Part shown: piece by piece, positions 1-5,500 of the stretch
Position numbering within the stretch: the first letter of the stretch is position 1
Layout: the number at the start of each line of letters is the position of its first letter
Source of the DNA: Desulfobacteria bacterium
GTDB lineage: Bacteria; Desulfobacterota; Desulfobacteria; Desulfobacterales; C00003060
DNA: 7,657 bases
Direction of reading: 5' to 3'
NCBI GenBank assembly: GCA_030145035.1
Contig: JAQYWL010000401.1
Span: forward strand, 1 to 7,657
Made by a program: the position numbers and the translations under genes
Notes under the pieces: model-generated
Seen by the model: only the letters and a program-made list of their open reading frames with translations
Told to the model about the DNA's origin: nothing
Database searches by the model: none

Positions 1-710
1 ATGTCATAGTTGCAAAGATCCTTGAAGTTTTGCGGCAAAAAGTCGAACCTGGCGCCGATACACTGATACTAGACAAGATTTCCGAGGAACTGGCCCTTGC
101 GAGAAACGCCAGACCTGCTTTTAAGGGATATCGGGGTTATCCGTATAGCCTGTGTACATCCGTTAATCAGCAGGTTGTTCACGGTTTTCCATCCAGGCGT
201 CCCCTTAAGGACGGGGATATACTCAGCATGGATTTTGGTATTTTCTATAATGGTTATTATGGGGATGCGGCCATTACTGTGCCTGTGGGCAAGGTATCGG
301 AGGTTGCGCAGGGACTAATGAAAACCACCAAACAAGCCCTTTTCCTGGGCATTGAACAGGCGGTACCGGGTAAACGGTTGTCTGATATTTCCCATGCTAT
401 TCAGAGCCACGCGGAGGCAGCCGGCTTCTCGGTTGTCAGGAAATTTGTAGGACACGGAATAGGAAAGGCCTTGCATGAGGACCCTCAAATACCTAACTAT
501 GGTAAGCCGGGTATGGGGATTCGCTTGAAGCCAGGCATGGTGCTGGCTATTGAGCCAATGGTTAATGCTGGCGGCTATGAGGTAAACACCTTAGAGGATG
601 GGTGGACAACAGTAACAAAAGATGGGAGTTTGTCGGCCCATTTTGAGCATACCGTTGCAATTACAGAAGACGGGCCGGTCATTTTGAGTACCACAGACGG
701 CAAAGTATAA
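1..710 (+). CDS. map: Type I methionine aminopeptidase, 5' end cut off by window edge
   Basis: This enzyme removes the initiator methionine from nascent cytosolic proteins using a di-metal centre. The reading frame is open to the window edge (codons from base 3), and the residues before the TTG at 30 still resemble the family (VIVAKILEVL). The true start is therefore upstream, with roughly 20 residues missing. Numbering from the TTG codon, all expected catalytic residues are visible: His51 (VVHGFPS), metal ligands Asp68 (SMDFG), Asp79 (YYGDAA), His142 (GHGIG), Glu175 (AIEPMV) and Glu206 (FEHTV). The early block RPAFKGYRGYP-x3-CTSVN is typical of bacterial type I enzymes. The C-terminus is complete, with stop TAA at 708-710, immediately followed by the ATG of the infA remnant. 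It is the first gene of the visible ribosomal-protein operon. The family assignment is very secure; only the start is unknown. Confidence 0.96.
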   Translation, partial: VIVAKILEVLRQKVEPGADTLILDKISEELALARNARPAFKGYRGYPYSLCTSVNQQVVHGFPSRRPLKDGDILSMDFGIFYNGYYGDAAITVPVGKVSEVAQGLMKTTKQALFLGIEQAVPGKRLSDISHAIQSHAEAAGFSVVRKFVGHGIGKALHEDPQIPNYGKPGMGIRLKPGMVLAIEPMVNAGGYEVNTLEDGWTTVTKDGSLSAHFEHTVAITEDGPVILSTTDGKV

Positions 711-740
711 ATGCCGAAAGAAGAACCGATTGAGTTATAA
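711..740 (+). pseudogene. infA: infA remnant: first nine codons of translation initiation factor IF-1
   Basis: An ATG directly abutting the map stop codon encodes MPKEEPIEL and then stops at TAA (738-740). Bacterial IF-1 typically begins MAKEE-x-IE-(V/M/L), and infA commonly lies exactly between map and rpmJ, so both sequence and position fit. IF-1 is normally about 72 residues; here everything after residue 9 is gone, replaced by the palindromic element that starts at 736. A possible 3' trace lies at 789-809, where one frame reads SYTFKFN, loosely like the IF-1 ending RITFRFK; that match is weak and I do not rely on it. IF-1 is generally essential, so an intact copy is expected elsewhere if this loss is real. 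The alternative is an unrelated nine-codon leader peptide, or an assembly or strain artefact. Confidence 0.6.
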
Positions 741-777
741 AATCGCTTCGCGATTTTATATAACGCGGCTACGCCGC
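736..777. repeat. Double-palindrome (REP-like) element between map and rpmJ
   Basis: Two adjacent hairpins are visible. The first has perfect 11-bp arms (736-746 and 750-760, TATAAAATCGC with its complement) around a TTC loop. The second has 5-bp arms GCGGC (765-769) and GCCGC (773-777) around TAC, and is followed by A-rich sequence. The arrangement resembles repetitive extragenic palindromes. It begins exactly where the infA remnant loses similarity, so it marks the breakpoint. Without a T-run after either stem it is not a convincing intrinsic terminator. No second full copy occurs in this window, so its repetitive nature is inferred. Confidence 0.6.
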
Positions 778-822
778 TCAAAAAAGGAATCTTACACATT
801 CAAGTTCAACGAGAGGGAAAAC

Positions 823-936
823 ATGAAAGTAAGGGCTTCGGTAAAGAAGATATGCAGTAAGTGTAAGATTGTTCGTCGCAAGGGGATTGTTAGAGTCATT
901 TGCGAGAATAAGAGACATAAGCAAAGGCAAGGATAA
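823..936 (+). CDS. rpmJ: 50S ribosomal protein L36 (zinc-binding C+ form)
   Basis: This is a small basic protein of the large ribosomal subunit, bound to 23S rRNA. The product is 37 residues, the normal length of L36. It starts MKVRASVKKIC and carries the complete zinc ribbon ligands Cys11, Cys14, Cys27 and His32 (CSKC-x12-C-x4-H), so it is the zinc-dependent C+ paralogue type. The ATG at 823 is chosen because it gives the canonical N-terminus; the same frame is open further upstream to about 730, but that stretch translates the palindromic element and is not part of L36. A purine-rich GAGAGG (811-816) lies just upstream as ribosome binding site. It sits between the infA remnant and rpsM, as expected for the operon. 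Confidence 0.95.
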   Translation: MKVRASVKKICSKCKIVRRKGIVRVICENKRHKQRQG

Positions 937-941
937 CTCCG

Positions 942-1016
942 CTATTCGTTATCCGTTACTGGTTATTCGTTATTCGGACAACTAATAACGGACAACTAAT
1001 AACAAATAACAAATAA
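942..1016. repeat. Head-to-head inverted arrays of a 7-bp repeat (CGAATAA family) before rpsM
   Basis: Reading the - strand, 942-976 is five consecutive heptamers: CGAATAA twice (970-976, 963-969), CCAGTAA (956-962), CGGATAA (949-955) and CGAATAG (942-948). Reading the + strand from 975, six heptamers follow: CGGACAA, CTAATAA, CGGACAA, CTAATAA, CAAATAA and CAAATAA (to 1016), the first four forming a perfect tandem 14-mer (975-988, 989-1002). The two arrays face each other and can pair: 961-974 is complementary to 1005-1018 at 13 of 14 positions. The array fills almost the whole rpmJ-rpsM gap. A related run lies at 7104-7131. Confidence 0.85.
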
Positions 1017-1039
1017 CCAAACTGAGGGGAGGCAACAGA

Positions 1040-1411
1040 TTGGCACGGATTGCAGGCGTTGATTTGCCAAAAAATAAACGGGCCGAGATAGGTTTGACCT
1101 ATATTTATGGGATTGGGCGCAGCATATCGAGGAAGATATTACGGGAGGCCGGTATAGATTTTGATACAAAGACGGATCAATTAGGAGAAGACCAGGTTAC
1201 GGCCATCCGCAAAATCATTGATAGTCAGCACAAAGTTGAAGGAGAGCTTCGCACTGAAATCTCTATGAACGTGAAGCGACTGATGGAACTGGGGTGCTAC
1301 CGTGGTCTCAGACACCGAAAATCACTTCCGGTTCGAGGACAACGAACGAGCACCAACGCCAGGACCCGGAAGGGACCACGTCGCAGTGTTGTGAGAAAGA
1401 GAAAGAAATAG
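1040..1411 (+). CDS. rpsM: 30S ribosomal protein S13
   Basis: S13 sits in the head of the small subunit, contacting 16S rRNA, the P-site tRNA and large-subunit bridges. The product is 123 residues, a normal length. The N-terminus ARIAGVDLPKNKRAEIGLTYIYGIG is the characteristic S13 start, a central helix-two-turn-helix region follows, and the C-terminal tail is strongly basic (RGQRTSTNARTRKGPRR then VVRKRKK), as needed for tRNA and rRNA contact. The start is TTG at 1040, supported by a strong Shine-Dalgarno GGGGAGG (1026-1032) seven bases upstream and by the family N-terminus. rpsK follows closely. In E. coli the S4 autoregulatory site lies in the leader at the start of this gene; here that leader is the heptamer array. 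Confidence 0.97.
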   Translation: MARIAGVDLPKNKRAEIGLTYIYGIGRSISRKILREAGIDFDTKTDQLGEDQVTAIRKIIDSQHKVEGELRTEISMNVKRLMELGCYRGLRHRKSLPVRGQRTSTNARTRKGPRRSVVRKRKK

Positions 1412-1421
1412 GAGGAATATG
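1411..1421 (+). promoter_or_regulatory. Shine-Dalgarno and out-of-frame ATG ahead of rpsK
   Basis: A consensus GGAGG (1411-1415) overlaps the last base of the rpsM stop codon. The nearest ATG (1419-1421) is only three bases away and is not in the rpsK frame; it would open an 18-codon reading frame ending at TAA 1473-1475, inside rpsK. The real rpsK ATG (1430) is 14 bases from GGAGG, longer than the usual 5-9. No in-frame ATG, GTG or TTG lies between the in-frame TAG at 1409 and 1430. Confidence 0.5.
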
Positions 1422-1429
1422 CGTACATC

Positions 1430-1813
1430 ATGGCAAGGCCATCTCGAAAAAAGAAAGAAAAGAAGCACATCCTAAATGGGATAGCCCATATCCAGTCTAC
1501 CTTTAATAATACAATCGTGACCATCACTGATCCTGTGGGTAATGTAGTGGCATGGTCCAGCGCGGGGACGCAGGGTTTTAAGGGTTCGCGGAAAAGCACC
1601 CCTTTTGCCGCTCAACTGGCGGCGGCGGATGCCGCCAAGAAGGCCATGGAACACGGGATGAGAAATGTTGAGGTCTACGTAAAGGGTCCGGGTGCAGGCC
1701 GGGAGGCTGCTTTGCGCGCCCTTCAGGCAGCAGGGTTTAATGTTGTTTTGATCAAAGATGTGACCCCTATTCCGCACAACGGCTGTCGCCCACCCAAGCG
1801 GCGCAGGGTGTGA
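1430..1813 (+). CDS. rpsK: 30S ribosomal protein S11
   Basis: S11 lies in the platform of the small subunit next to the mRNA exit path and binds 16S rRNA with partners such as S18 and S21. The product is 127 residues, typical for bacteria. After a Lys/Arg-rich N-terminus (MARPSRKKKEKK) come the family blocks GIAHIQSTFNNTIVTITD, WSSAGTQGFKGSRKSTPFAA, VKGPGAGREAALRAL and the invariant basic end HNGCRPPKRRRV (116-127). The ATG at 1430 is the only reasonable in-frame start, although its Shine-Dalgarno is unusually far away, so translation may depend partly on coupling to rpsM, which ends 18 bases upstream. rpsD begins 13 bases after its stop. Confidence 0.97.
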   Translation: MARPSRKKKEKKHILNGIAHIQSTFNNTIVTITDPVGNVVAWSSAGTQGFKGSRKSTPFAAQLAAADAAKKAMEHGMRNVEVYVKGPGAGREAALRALQAAGFNVVLIKDVTPIPHNGCRPPKRRRV

Positions 1814-1826
1814 AAGGAGGACTATT

Positions 1827-2456
1827 TTGGGACGATATATCGGTTCGGTATGCAGGCTGTGCCGACGCGAAGACCTGAAGATGTTTTTAAAGGGAGATCG
1901 ATGTTATTCCGACAAATGTGCCTTTGACCGCAGAGGGTATGCTCCGGGTCAGCACGGACAGCGGCGACGGCGGAAGTTCTCCGACTACGGCATCCAACTT
2001 CGGGAGAAGCAGAAAGTCAAACGTATGTATGGCTTGCTGGAAGGCCAGTTTCGTGGTTTGTTCTACAAAGCGGACCGCGGACGAGGCATAACTGGTACCC
2101 GCCTTTTGATTTTTCTTGAACGGCGACTGGACAATGTGGTCTATCGTTTGGGATTTACTGATGCCCGAGCACAGGGCAGGCAGTTAGTACGCCATAATCA
2201 CTTCATGGTCAATGGCCAAAAAATGAATATTCCGTCTTACCTGGTAAAGGTAGGTGACGTAATAGAGGTGCGGGAAAAGAGTCGAAAGATAGCCGTCATT
2301 TCCGATGCTATGGATGCTGTGGTGCGGCGCGGTGTTCCGGCATGGCTTGAACTTTCAAAGGAACAATTCAGGGGAACGGTCAAGGCCTATCCTACCCGGG
2401 AAGAATTGACGATGCCGATCCAGGAGCAATTGATAGTGGAACTTTATTCCAAATAA
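1827..2456 (+). CDS. rpsD: 30S ribosomal protein S4 (zinc-binding C+ form)
   Basis: S4 is a primary 16S rRNA binder that nucleates small-subunit assembly; in several bacteria it also represses its own operon. The product is 209 residues. The N-terminal region has four cysteines, Cys9, Cys12, Cys26 and Cys31 (CRLC and CYSDKC), the zinc-binding C+ arrangement, followed by the conserved APGQHG segment (39-44). The S4 RNA-binding domain is at about 98-160 (RRLDNVVYRLGF, RQLVRHNHFMVNG, VGDVIEV). The start is TTG at 1827, backed by a consensus AAGGAGG (1814-1820) six bases before it and by the family N-terminus GRYIGSVCRLC. It is the last closely packed gene before a 308-base gap that separates it from rpoA. 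Confidence 0.97.
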   Translation: MGRYIGSVCRLCRREDLKMFLKGDRCYSDKCAFDRRGYAPGQHGQRRRRKFSDYGIQLREKQKVKRMYGLLEGQFRGLFYKADRGRGITGTRLLIFLERRLDNVVYRLGFTDARAQGRQLVRHNHFMVNGQKMNIPSYLVKVGDVIEVREKSRKIAVISDAMDAVVRRGVPAWLELSKEQFRGTVKAYPTREELTMPIQEQLIVELYSK

Positions 2457-2462
2457 TAGTAC

Positions 2463-2480
2463 CCGTTCACGGCTTTTTTT
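2463..2480 (+). terminator. Weak candidate intrinsic terminator after rpsD
   Basis: CCGT (2463-2466) and ACGG (2469-2472) can pair just after the rpsD stop and are followed by C and seven T residues (2474-2480). The stem is very short, with a two-base loop (or three pairs with a four-base loop), so termination would probably be partial. Its placement at the start of the only long gap within the operon supports the idea that rpsD and rpoA transcript levels are partly separated. Confidence 0.3.
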
Positions 2481-2518
2481 GTTCTTTTCTAAAGTTTGTC
2501 ATCTTTTATACGAAAACG

Positions 2519-2685
2519 GAGTATTGGAGTGCTGGAGTATTGGAGTATTGGAGCTTTTCGATTTTCGATTTTGGATCTTGAATCGGCAATCCAAAATCTA
2601 TTTAATACCCCCCTGGTTCTTATTCTTTTGCGTGTTCCATTACTCCAACACTCCATTACTCCAACACTCCATTACTCCAACACTC
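2519..2685. repeat. Nested inverted array of 8-bp repeats (GAGTATTG family) between rpsD and rpoA
   Basis: The left arm, 2519-2553, is four + strand octamers (GAGTATTG, GAGTGCTG, GAGTATTG, GAGTATTG) plus GAG. The right arm, 2638-2685, is three perfect tandem copies of CATTACTCCAACACTC; read on the - strand this gives alternating GAGTGTTG and GAGTAATG. The arms therefore face each other and can form a long imperfect stem. Inside the loop is a second array with a 7-bp period (2555-2596: TTTTCGA, TTTTCGA, TTTTGGA and decayed units), which itself forms a perfect 10-bp hairpin (2567-2576 with 2589-2598). Short apparent reading frames across it translate repeats and are not genes. The remaining gap to rpoA (2686-2753) shows nothing I can name. 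Confidence 0.85.
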
Positions 2686-2764
2686 CGTGAACGTTTGTAG
2701 ATAATGAGCACGATAGGCCGGTTCAGAGGCCTATGGGAATACAAAGTAAATCTGGAGAGTAAGC

Positions 2765-3796
2765 ATGTCATCAAATGAGCTCATGTACATGAATTGGCGC
2801 GAGCTGATCAAGCCGAAAGGTGTTGAGATTACTGACAGCATGGCGTCCTACGCAAAATTCGTCTGTGAGCCCCTGGAAAGGGGTTTTGGCATTACCATCG
2901 GCAATGCGCTCCGTAGAATCCTCCTTTCCTCACTTCACGGGGCTGCCGTTGTCTCAGTAAAGGCAGATAATGTCATGCACGAGTTTACGGCTATACCCGG
3001 TGTGCTTGAGGACATGTCCGAGATTGTATTGAATCTCAAAGAAGTCCGCTTGCGAATGTCTGATCTGGGGCCGAGGGTGCTCCGGATCGAAGCCTCTGGA
3101 GAATGTGAGATTAAGGCAGGGGACATAATCTCTGACGGTGGTGTTGAGATACTAAACCCGGAGCATCATATTGCAACCCTGTCAAAGGACGCAAAACTGG
3201 ATATGACCATGACGGCCAAGGCGGGCAAGGGTTATGTGCCAGCCGACATGAACAAAGGAGAAAATGATCCCATTGGTACTATACCGATAGATGCTGTATT
3301 CTCACCTATAAAGCGGGTCAACTATGTGGTCGGGAATGCGCGGGTTGGTCAAAGGACCGATTATGATAAACTCACCCTTGAGGTATGGACCGATGGTAGT
3401 GTTGTGCCGGAAGATGCTGTGGCATATGCGGCAAAGATACTCAAAGAGCAGATGAACATCTTTATCAACTTTGATGAAGAAGCAGAGCCTGAACCTGAAC
3501 CTGAAAGAGAGCAAGAGGAGGAAAAGCCCCTTAACGAAAACCTCTATCGGAGTGTTGATGAATTGGAACTTTCGGTTCGCTCTGCCAACTGCCTAAAGAA
3601 TGCGAACATCCAATATATTGGGGGATTGGTCCTGAAGACCGAGGTCGAGATGCTCAAGACCAAAAATTTTGGTCGGAAATCACTGAATGAAATTAAGGAA
3701 GTTCTGGCCGAAATGGGACTGACTCTTGGTATGAAGCTTGAGAACTTTGTGCCACCCGACGAAGAGGCTAAAGAAGGGGAAAGCAGCGATACATGA
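2765..3796 (+). CDS. rpoA: DNA-directed RNA polymerase subunit alpha
   Basis: The alpha dimer scaffolds RNA polymerase assembly, and its C-terminal domain binds UP-element DNA and activators. The product is 343 residues, slightly longer than the 329 of E. coli. The N-terminal domain covers about 10-235 (NWRELIKPKGVEI, PLERGFGITIGNALRRILLSSL, and LTLEVWTDGSV-x-PEDA). The linker (236-255) is strongly acidic with repeated Pro-Glu. The C-terminal domain (about 256-330) contains VRSANCL, with Arg272 and Asn275 matching the DNA-contacting E. coli Arg265 and Asn268, and NFGRKSLNEIKEVL. An acidic tail (331-343) follows. The ATG at 2765 has a GGAG (2754-2757) seven bases upstream; later Met codons lack one. 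Its stop overlaps the rplQ start in ATGA. It is separated from rpsD by a repeat-filled gap, so an extra promoter there is possible, though I see no clear one. Confidence 0.97.
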   Translation: MSSNELMYMNWRELIKPKGVEITDSMASYAKFVCEPLERGFGITIGNALRRILLSSLHGAAVVSVKADNVMHEFTAIPGVLEDMSEIVLNLKEVRLRMSDLGPRVLRIEASGECEIKAGDIISDGGVEILNPEHHIATLSKDAKLDMTMTAKAGKGYVPADMNKGENDPIGTIPIDAVFSPIKRVNYVVGNARVGQRTDYDKLTLEVWTDGSVVPEDAVAYAAKILKEQMNIFINFDEEAEPEPEPEREQEEEKPLNENLYRSVDELELSVRSANCLKNANIQYIGGLVLKTEVEMLKTKNFGRKSLNEIKEVLAEMGLTLGMKLENFVPPDEEAKEGESSDT

Positions 3797-4239
3797 GACA
3801 CCAAAAAGCGGGGAAAAAGCTGAACCGCACAGGAAGCCATCGGAATGCCATGTTCCGGAACATGGTAACTTCCCTTTTCGAACATGGCCGGATTCGGACA
3901 ACGGATGCCAAGGCCAAGGAGTTGAGGCGGTGGGCTGACCGCATGGTTACCCTGGCAAAAAGAGGTGATCTCCATGCGCGACGGCAGGCGCTGGGAGTCA
4001 TGAGAGACAAGACAGTGGTCCACAAACTCTTTGAAGAAGCGCCGGAGCGTTTCGGCGACAGGGCCGGAGGTTACACCAATGTGACTAAGATAGGAATGCG
4101 GCGTGGAGACGCAGCCCCTATTTCATTGGTAGAGCTTGTTGCTCCAAAAGAAAAGAAGGAACGGAAAAAGAAAAAATCGAGGGCGGAGAAGAAGGGGGTC
4201 GCCGCTAAGGGCTCAGTCGAAGCTTCTGCCCCACCATGA
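3793..4239 (+). CDS. rplQ: 50S ribosomal protein L17 with extended basic tail
   Basis: L17 is a large-subunit protein near the peptide exit tunnel. The product is 148 residues. The core, about 1-116, has the family start MRHQKAGKKLNRTGSHR-x-AM, then LFEHGRIRTTDAKAKELRRWAD, and ends with GGYTNVTKIGMRRGDAAPISLVELV. Residues 117-148 are a low-complexity tail, first Lys/Glu/Arg-rich and then Ala-rich (ending EASAPP); such tails vary among bacteria. The ATG at 3793 overlaps the rpoA stop as ATGA and no well-spaced Shine-Dalgarno is present (GGGG is about 14 bases away), so translational coupling to rpoA is likely. The last 35 bp overlap the 3' end of the convergent lytic transglycosylase gene, so the end of this tail is also antisense coding sequence. 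Confidence 0.96.
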   Translation: MRHQKAGKKLNRTGSHRNAMFRNMVTSLFEHGRIRTTDAKAKELRRWADRMVTLAKRGDLHARRQALGVMRDKTVVHKLFEEAPERFGDRAGGYTNVTKIGMRRGDAAPISLVELVAPKEKKERKKKKSRAEKKGVAAKGSVEASAPP

Positions 4240-5311
4240 TCAGGGAGCCCTGGATTCCGTTGAGTCTTTTCAGCGTGGCCACCGGGACTCCTCTTCGCCT
4301 GGCAATATGGCTTAAAGTATCGCCCGGTTGAACCACGTAATAACGATCAGAAGCCTTCTTCATGCGGCGGGAGGCGATGCGGGTGAGTGGTTTCAAAACA
4401 GTAGCCATCTTTGAAGCCATCCCGGATGGGACCTTGATCGTGTAACGCCCGGTAGGCAGATAACAGTCAAGGATCTGCGGATTGAGTTCTTTGAGAACTT
4501 TGAAGTCCGTGCCCAGGGCACGGGCAACATCTCTCACATGGAGCGGTACCCGGATTTCGACTGGCACTGTATCGCACTTGATAGTCCTGTAGACCTGATC
4601 CTGTGTCAGACTGTATCCATAGCTTTTCGGATTTTCCATGATAATCTTGATAGCCGCGATGCGAAAGATAAATCGCTCGGTCTCTATGGGCAGGTTGAGC
4701 CTGTAGTAGTCCGTGACTTTCTGCTCCTTAATTCTATTTTTCAGGCGGGTTTTGCCGCAATTGTACCCGGCCAGTGCTAAGGTCCAGGTGCCGAATATTT
4801 CCTTAAGACGCTTAAGGTAGTTAAGAGCTGCCTCAGTGGAATGCTCAAAGCTTAGCCGTTCGTCTACCATGTGGTCCTTGCGAAGGCCATTGCCTTGAGC
4901 GGTGCGCGCCATAAACTGCCATGGTCCGATGGCTCCCTCACTGGATCGGATATGCGTGAGAAGAGAACTCTCGGCCACTGCAAGGTACTTCAGGTCTTCA
5001 GGCATGCCCGCCTCAGCGAGCTTCTTTTCAATGTGAGGGAAATAGCGTCCGGCCCGCTTTAGCCACAGGAAAACCTGGGCCCGGTCCCAGACAGCTATGG
5101 TAAATTCTCGATCCAGCATTTCCCAGACACGGCGGTTTTCAAGTGACATTGGCTCACCGCACAGGCTTACGGATTCAGGAACGGGAAAGTTATCAAAGAC
5201 CGGATAAGCGTTTTCCTGGGTGGGGAAAGCGAAAGATGGAAGAAGCACCATCATGGAAATGAGAGCCATGAGAGAAGCGGTCACTCGAGAAAACAAGGGT
5301 AGTGCACGCAT
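4205..5311 (-). CDS. MltD-like membrane-bound lytic murein transglycosylase (SLT + LysM)
   Basis: This enzyme is predicted to cleave the MurNAc-GlcNAc bond of peptidoglycan in the periplasm, forming 1,6-anhydro-MurNAc. The product is 368 residues. Residues 1-30 look like a signal peptide: basic start, hydrophobic LMALISMMVLLPSFAF. There is no lipobox, unlike E. coli MltD. The SLT catalytic domain (about 85-235) has the catalytic Glu114 in AVAESSL, GPWQFM (129-134) and AGYNCG (181-186), the standard family-1 motifs. Residues about 251-295 resemble a degenerate LysM, and 324-367 is a clear LysM (YYVVQPGDTLSHIA, NG, VGQKLRL) for glycan binding. The start ATG has GAGGA five bases upstream. It lies downstream of mtaB on the same strand, 460 bases away, and converges on rplQ with a 35-bp overlap. 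No gene symbol is given because the exact subfamily is uncertain. Confidence 0.9.
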   Translation of the reverse strand: MRALPLFSRVTASLMALISMMVLLPSFAFPTQENAYPVFDNFPVPESVSLCGEPMSLENRRVWEMLDREFTIAVWDRAQVFLWLKRAGRYFPHIEKKLAEAGMPEDLKYLAVAESSLLTHIRSSEGAIGPWQFMARTAQGNGLRKDHMVDERLSFEHSTEAALNYLKRLKEIFGTWTLALAGYNCGKTRLKNRIKEQKVTDYYRLNLPIETERFIFRIAAIKIIMENPKSYGYSLTQDQVYRTIKCDTVPVEIRVPLHVRDVARALGTDFKVLKELNPQILDCYLPTGRYTIKVPSGMASKMATVLKPLTRIASRRMKKASDRYYVVQPGDTLSHIARRRGVPVATLKRLNGIQGSLIMVGQKLRLSP

Positions 5312-5339
5312 AACGTCCTCAAATCATAAATAAAGGTGC

Positions 5340-5397
5340 CGCGTGGTTTGGGAAAACGCGACCCCTCTCAAAAGGGTCACTCACCCGGACGAGCCGG
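5340..5397 (-). promoter_or_regulatory. Cluster of three short stem-loops in the transglycosylase 5' leader
   Basis: Within 30-90 bases upstream of the transglycosylase start, three small inverted repeats lie in a row: CGCGT/ACGCG (5340-5344 with 5356-5360), GACCC/GGGTC (5360-5364 with 5374-5378) and CCGG-ACGAG-CCGG (5385-5397). Such density suggests structured leader RNA or operator sites. I compared it by eye with c-di-GMP, c-di-AMP and guanidine riboswitch consensus features and could not match any. Function is unknown. Confidence 0.3.
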
Positions 5398-5419
5398 AAC
5401 CAAAAGAAAAATGAATCTA

Positions 5420-5500
5420 TCACGAAAGCACGAAAATACGAAGACACGAAAGTCTTGATGTTTTTAGTTTTCGTGCTTTTAATCTTTCGTGTTTTCGTGA
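5420..5500. repeat. Inverted array of 8-bp repeats (CACGAAAG family)
   Basis: The left arm, 5421-5452, is four octamers on the + strand: CACGAAAG, CACGAAAA, TACGAAGA, CACGAAAG. The right arm, 5468-5499, read on the - strand, is CACGAAAA, CACGAAAG, ATTAAAAG, CACGAAAA. The arms are exactly symmetric about a 15-base loop (5453-5467) and form a 32-position imperfect stem, mismatched mainly at the third unit. It lies between mtaB and the transglycosylase gene. Stray CACGAA words continue nearby (5531, 5602 region). Confidence 0.85.

Noticed and set aside
730..822. An in-frame upstream extension of rpmJ giving a 68-residue protein
   Set aside because: The added part translates the palindromic element; L36 is 37 residues and the ATG at 823 gives its canonical start with a binding site.
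942..1016. Could the direct repeats be a CRISPR array?
   Set aside because: Units are 7-14 bp and contiguous, with no spacers of regular length and no cas genes.
2479..2700. Two overlapping + strand frames of 64-73 codons between rpsD and rpoA
   Set aside because: They are open only because the octamer and heptamer arrays lack stops in those frames; no binding site and no domain.
2691..2764. Promoter for rpoA (GATAAT at 2700-2705)
   Set aside because: No -35 element at proper spacing and no correctly placed extended -10 TG.
3544..4025. Long - strand frames across the rpoA-rplQ junction
   Set aside because: They are antisense shadows of two well-conserved genes.
5340..5397. A named riboswitch (c-di-GMP, c-di-AMP or guanidine) upstream of the transglycosylase
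   Set aside because: Conserved core sequences of these classes were not found; the CCGG-ACGAG-CCGG hairpin is on the wrong strand for a guanidine-II type.
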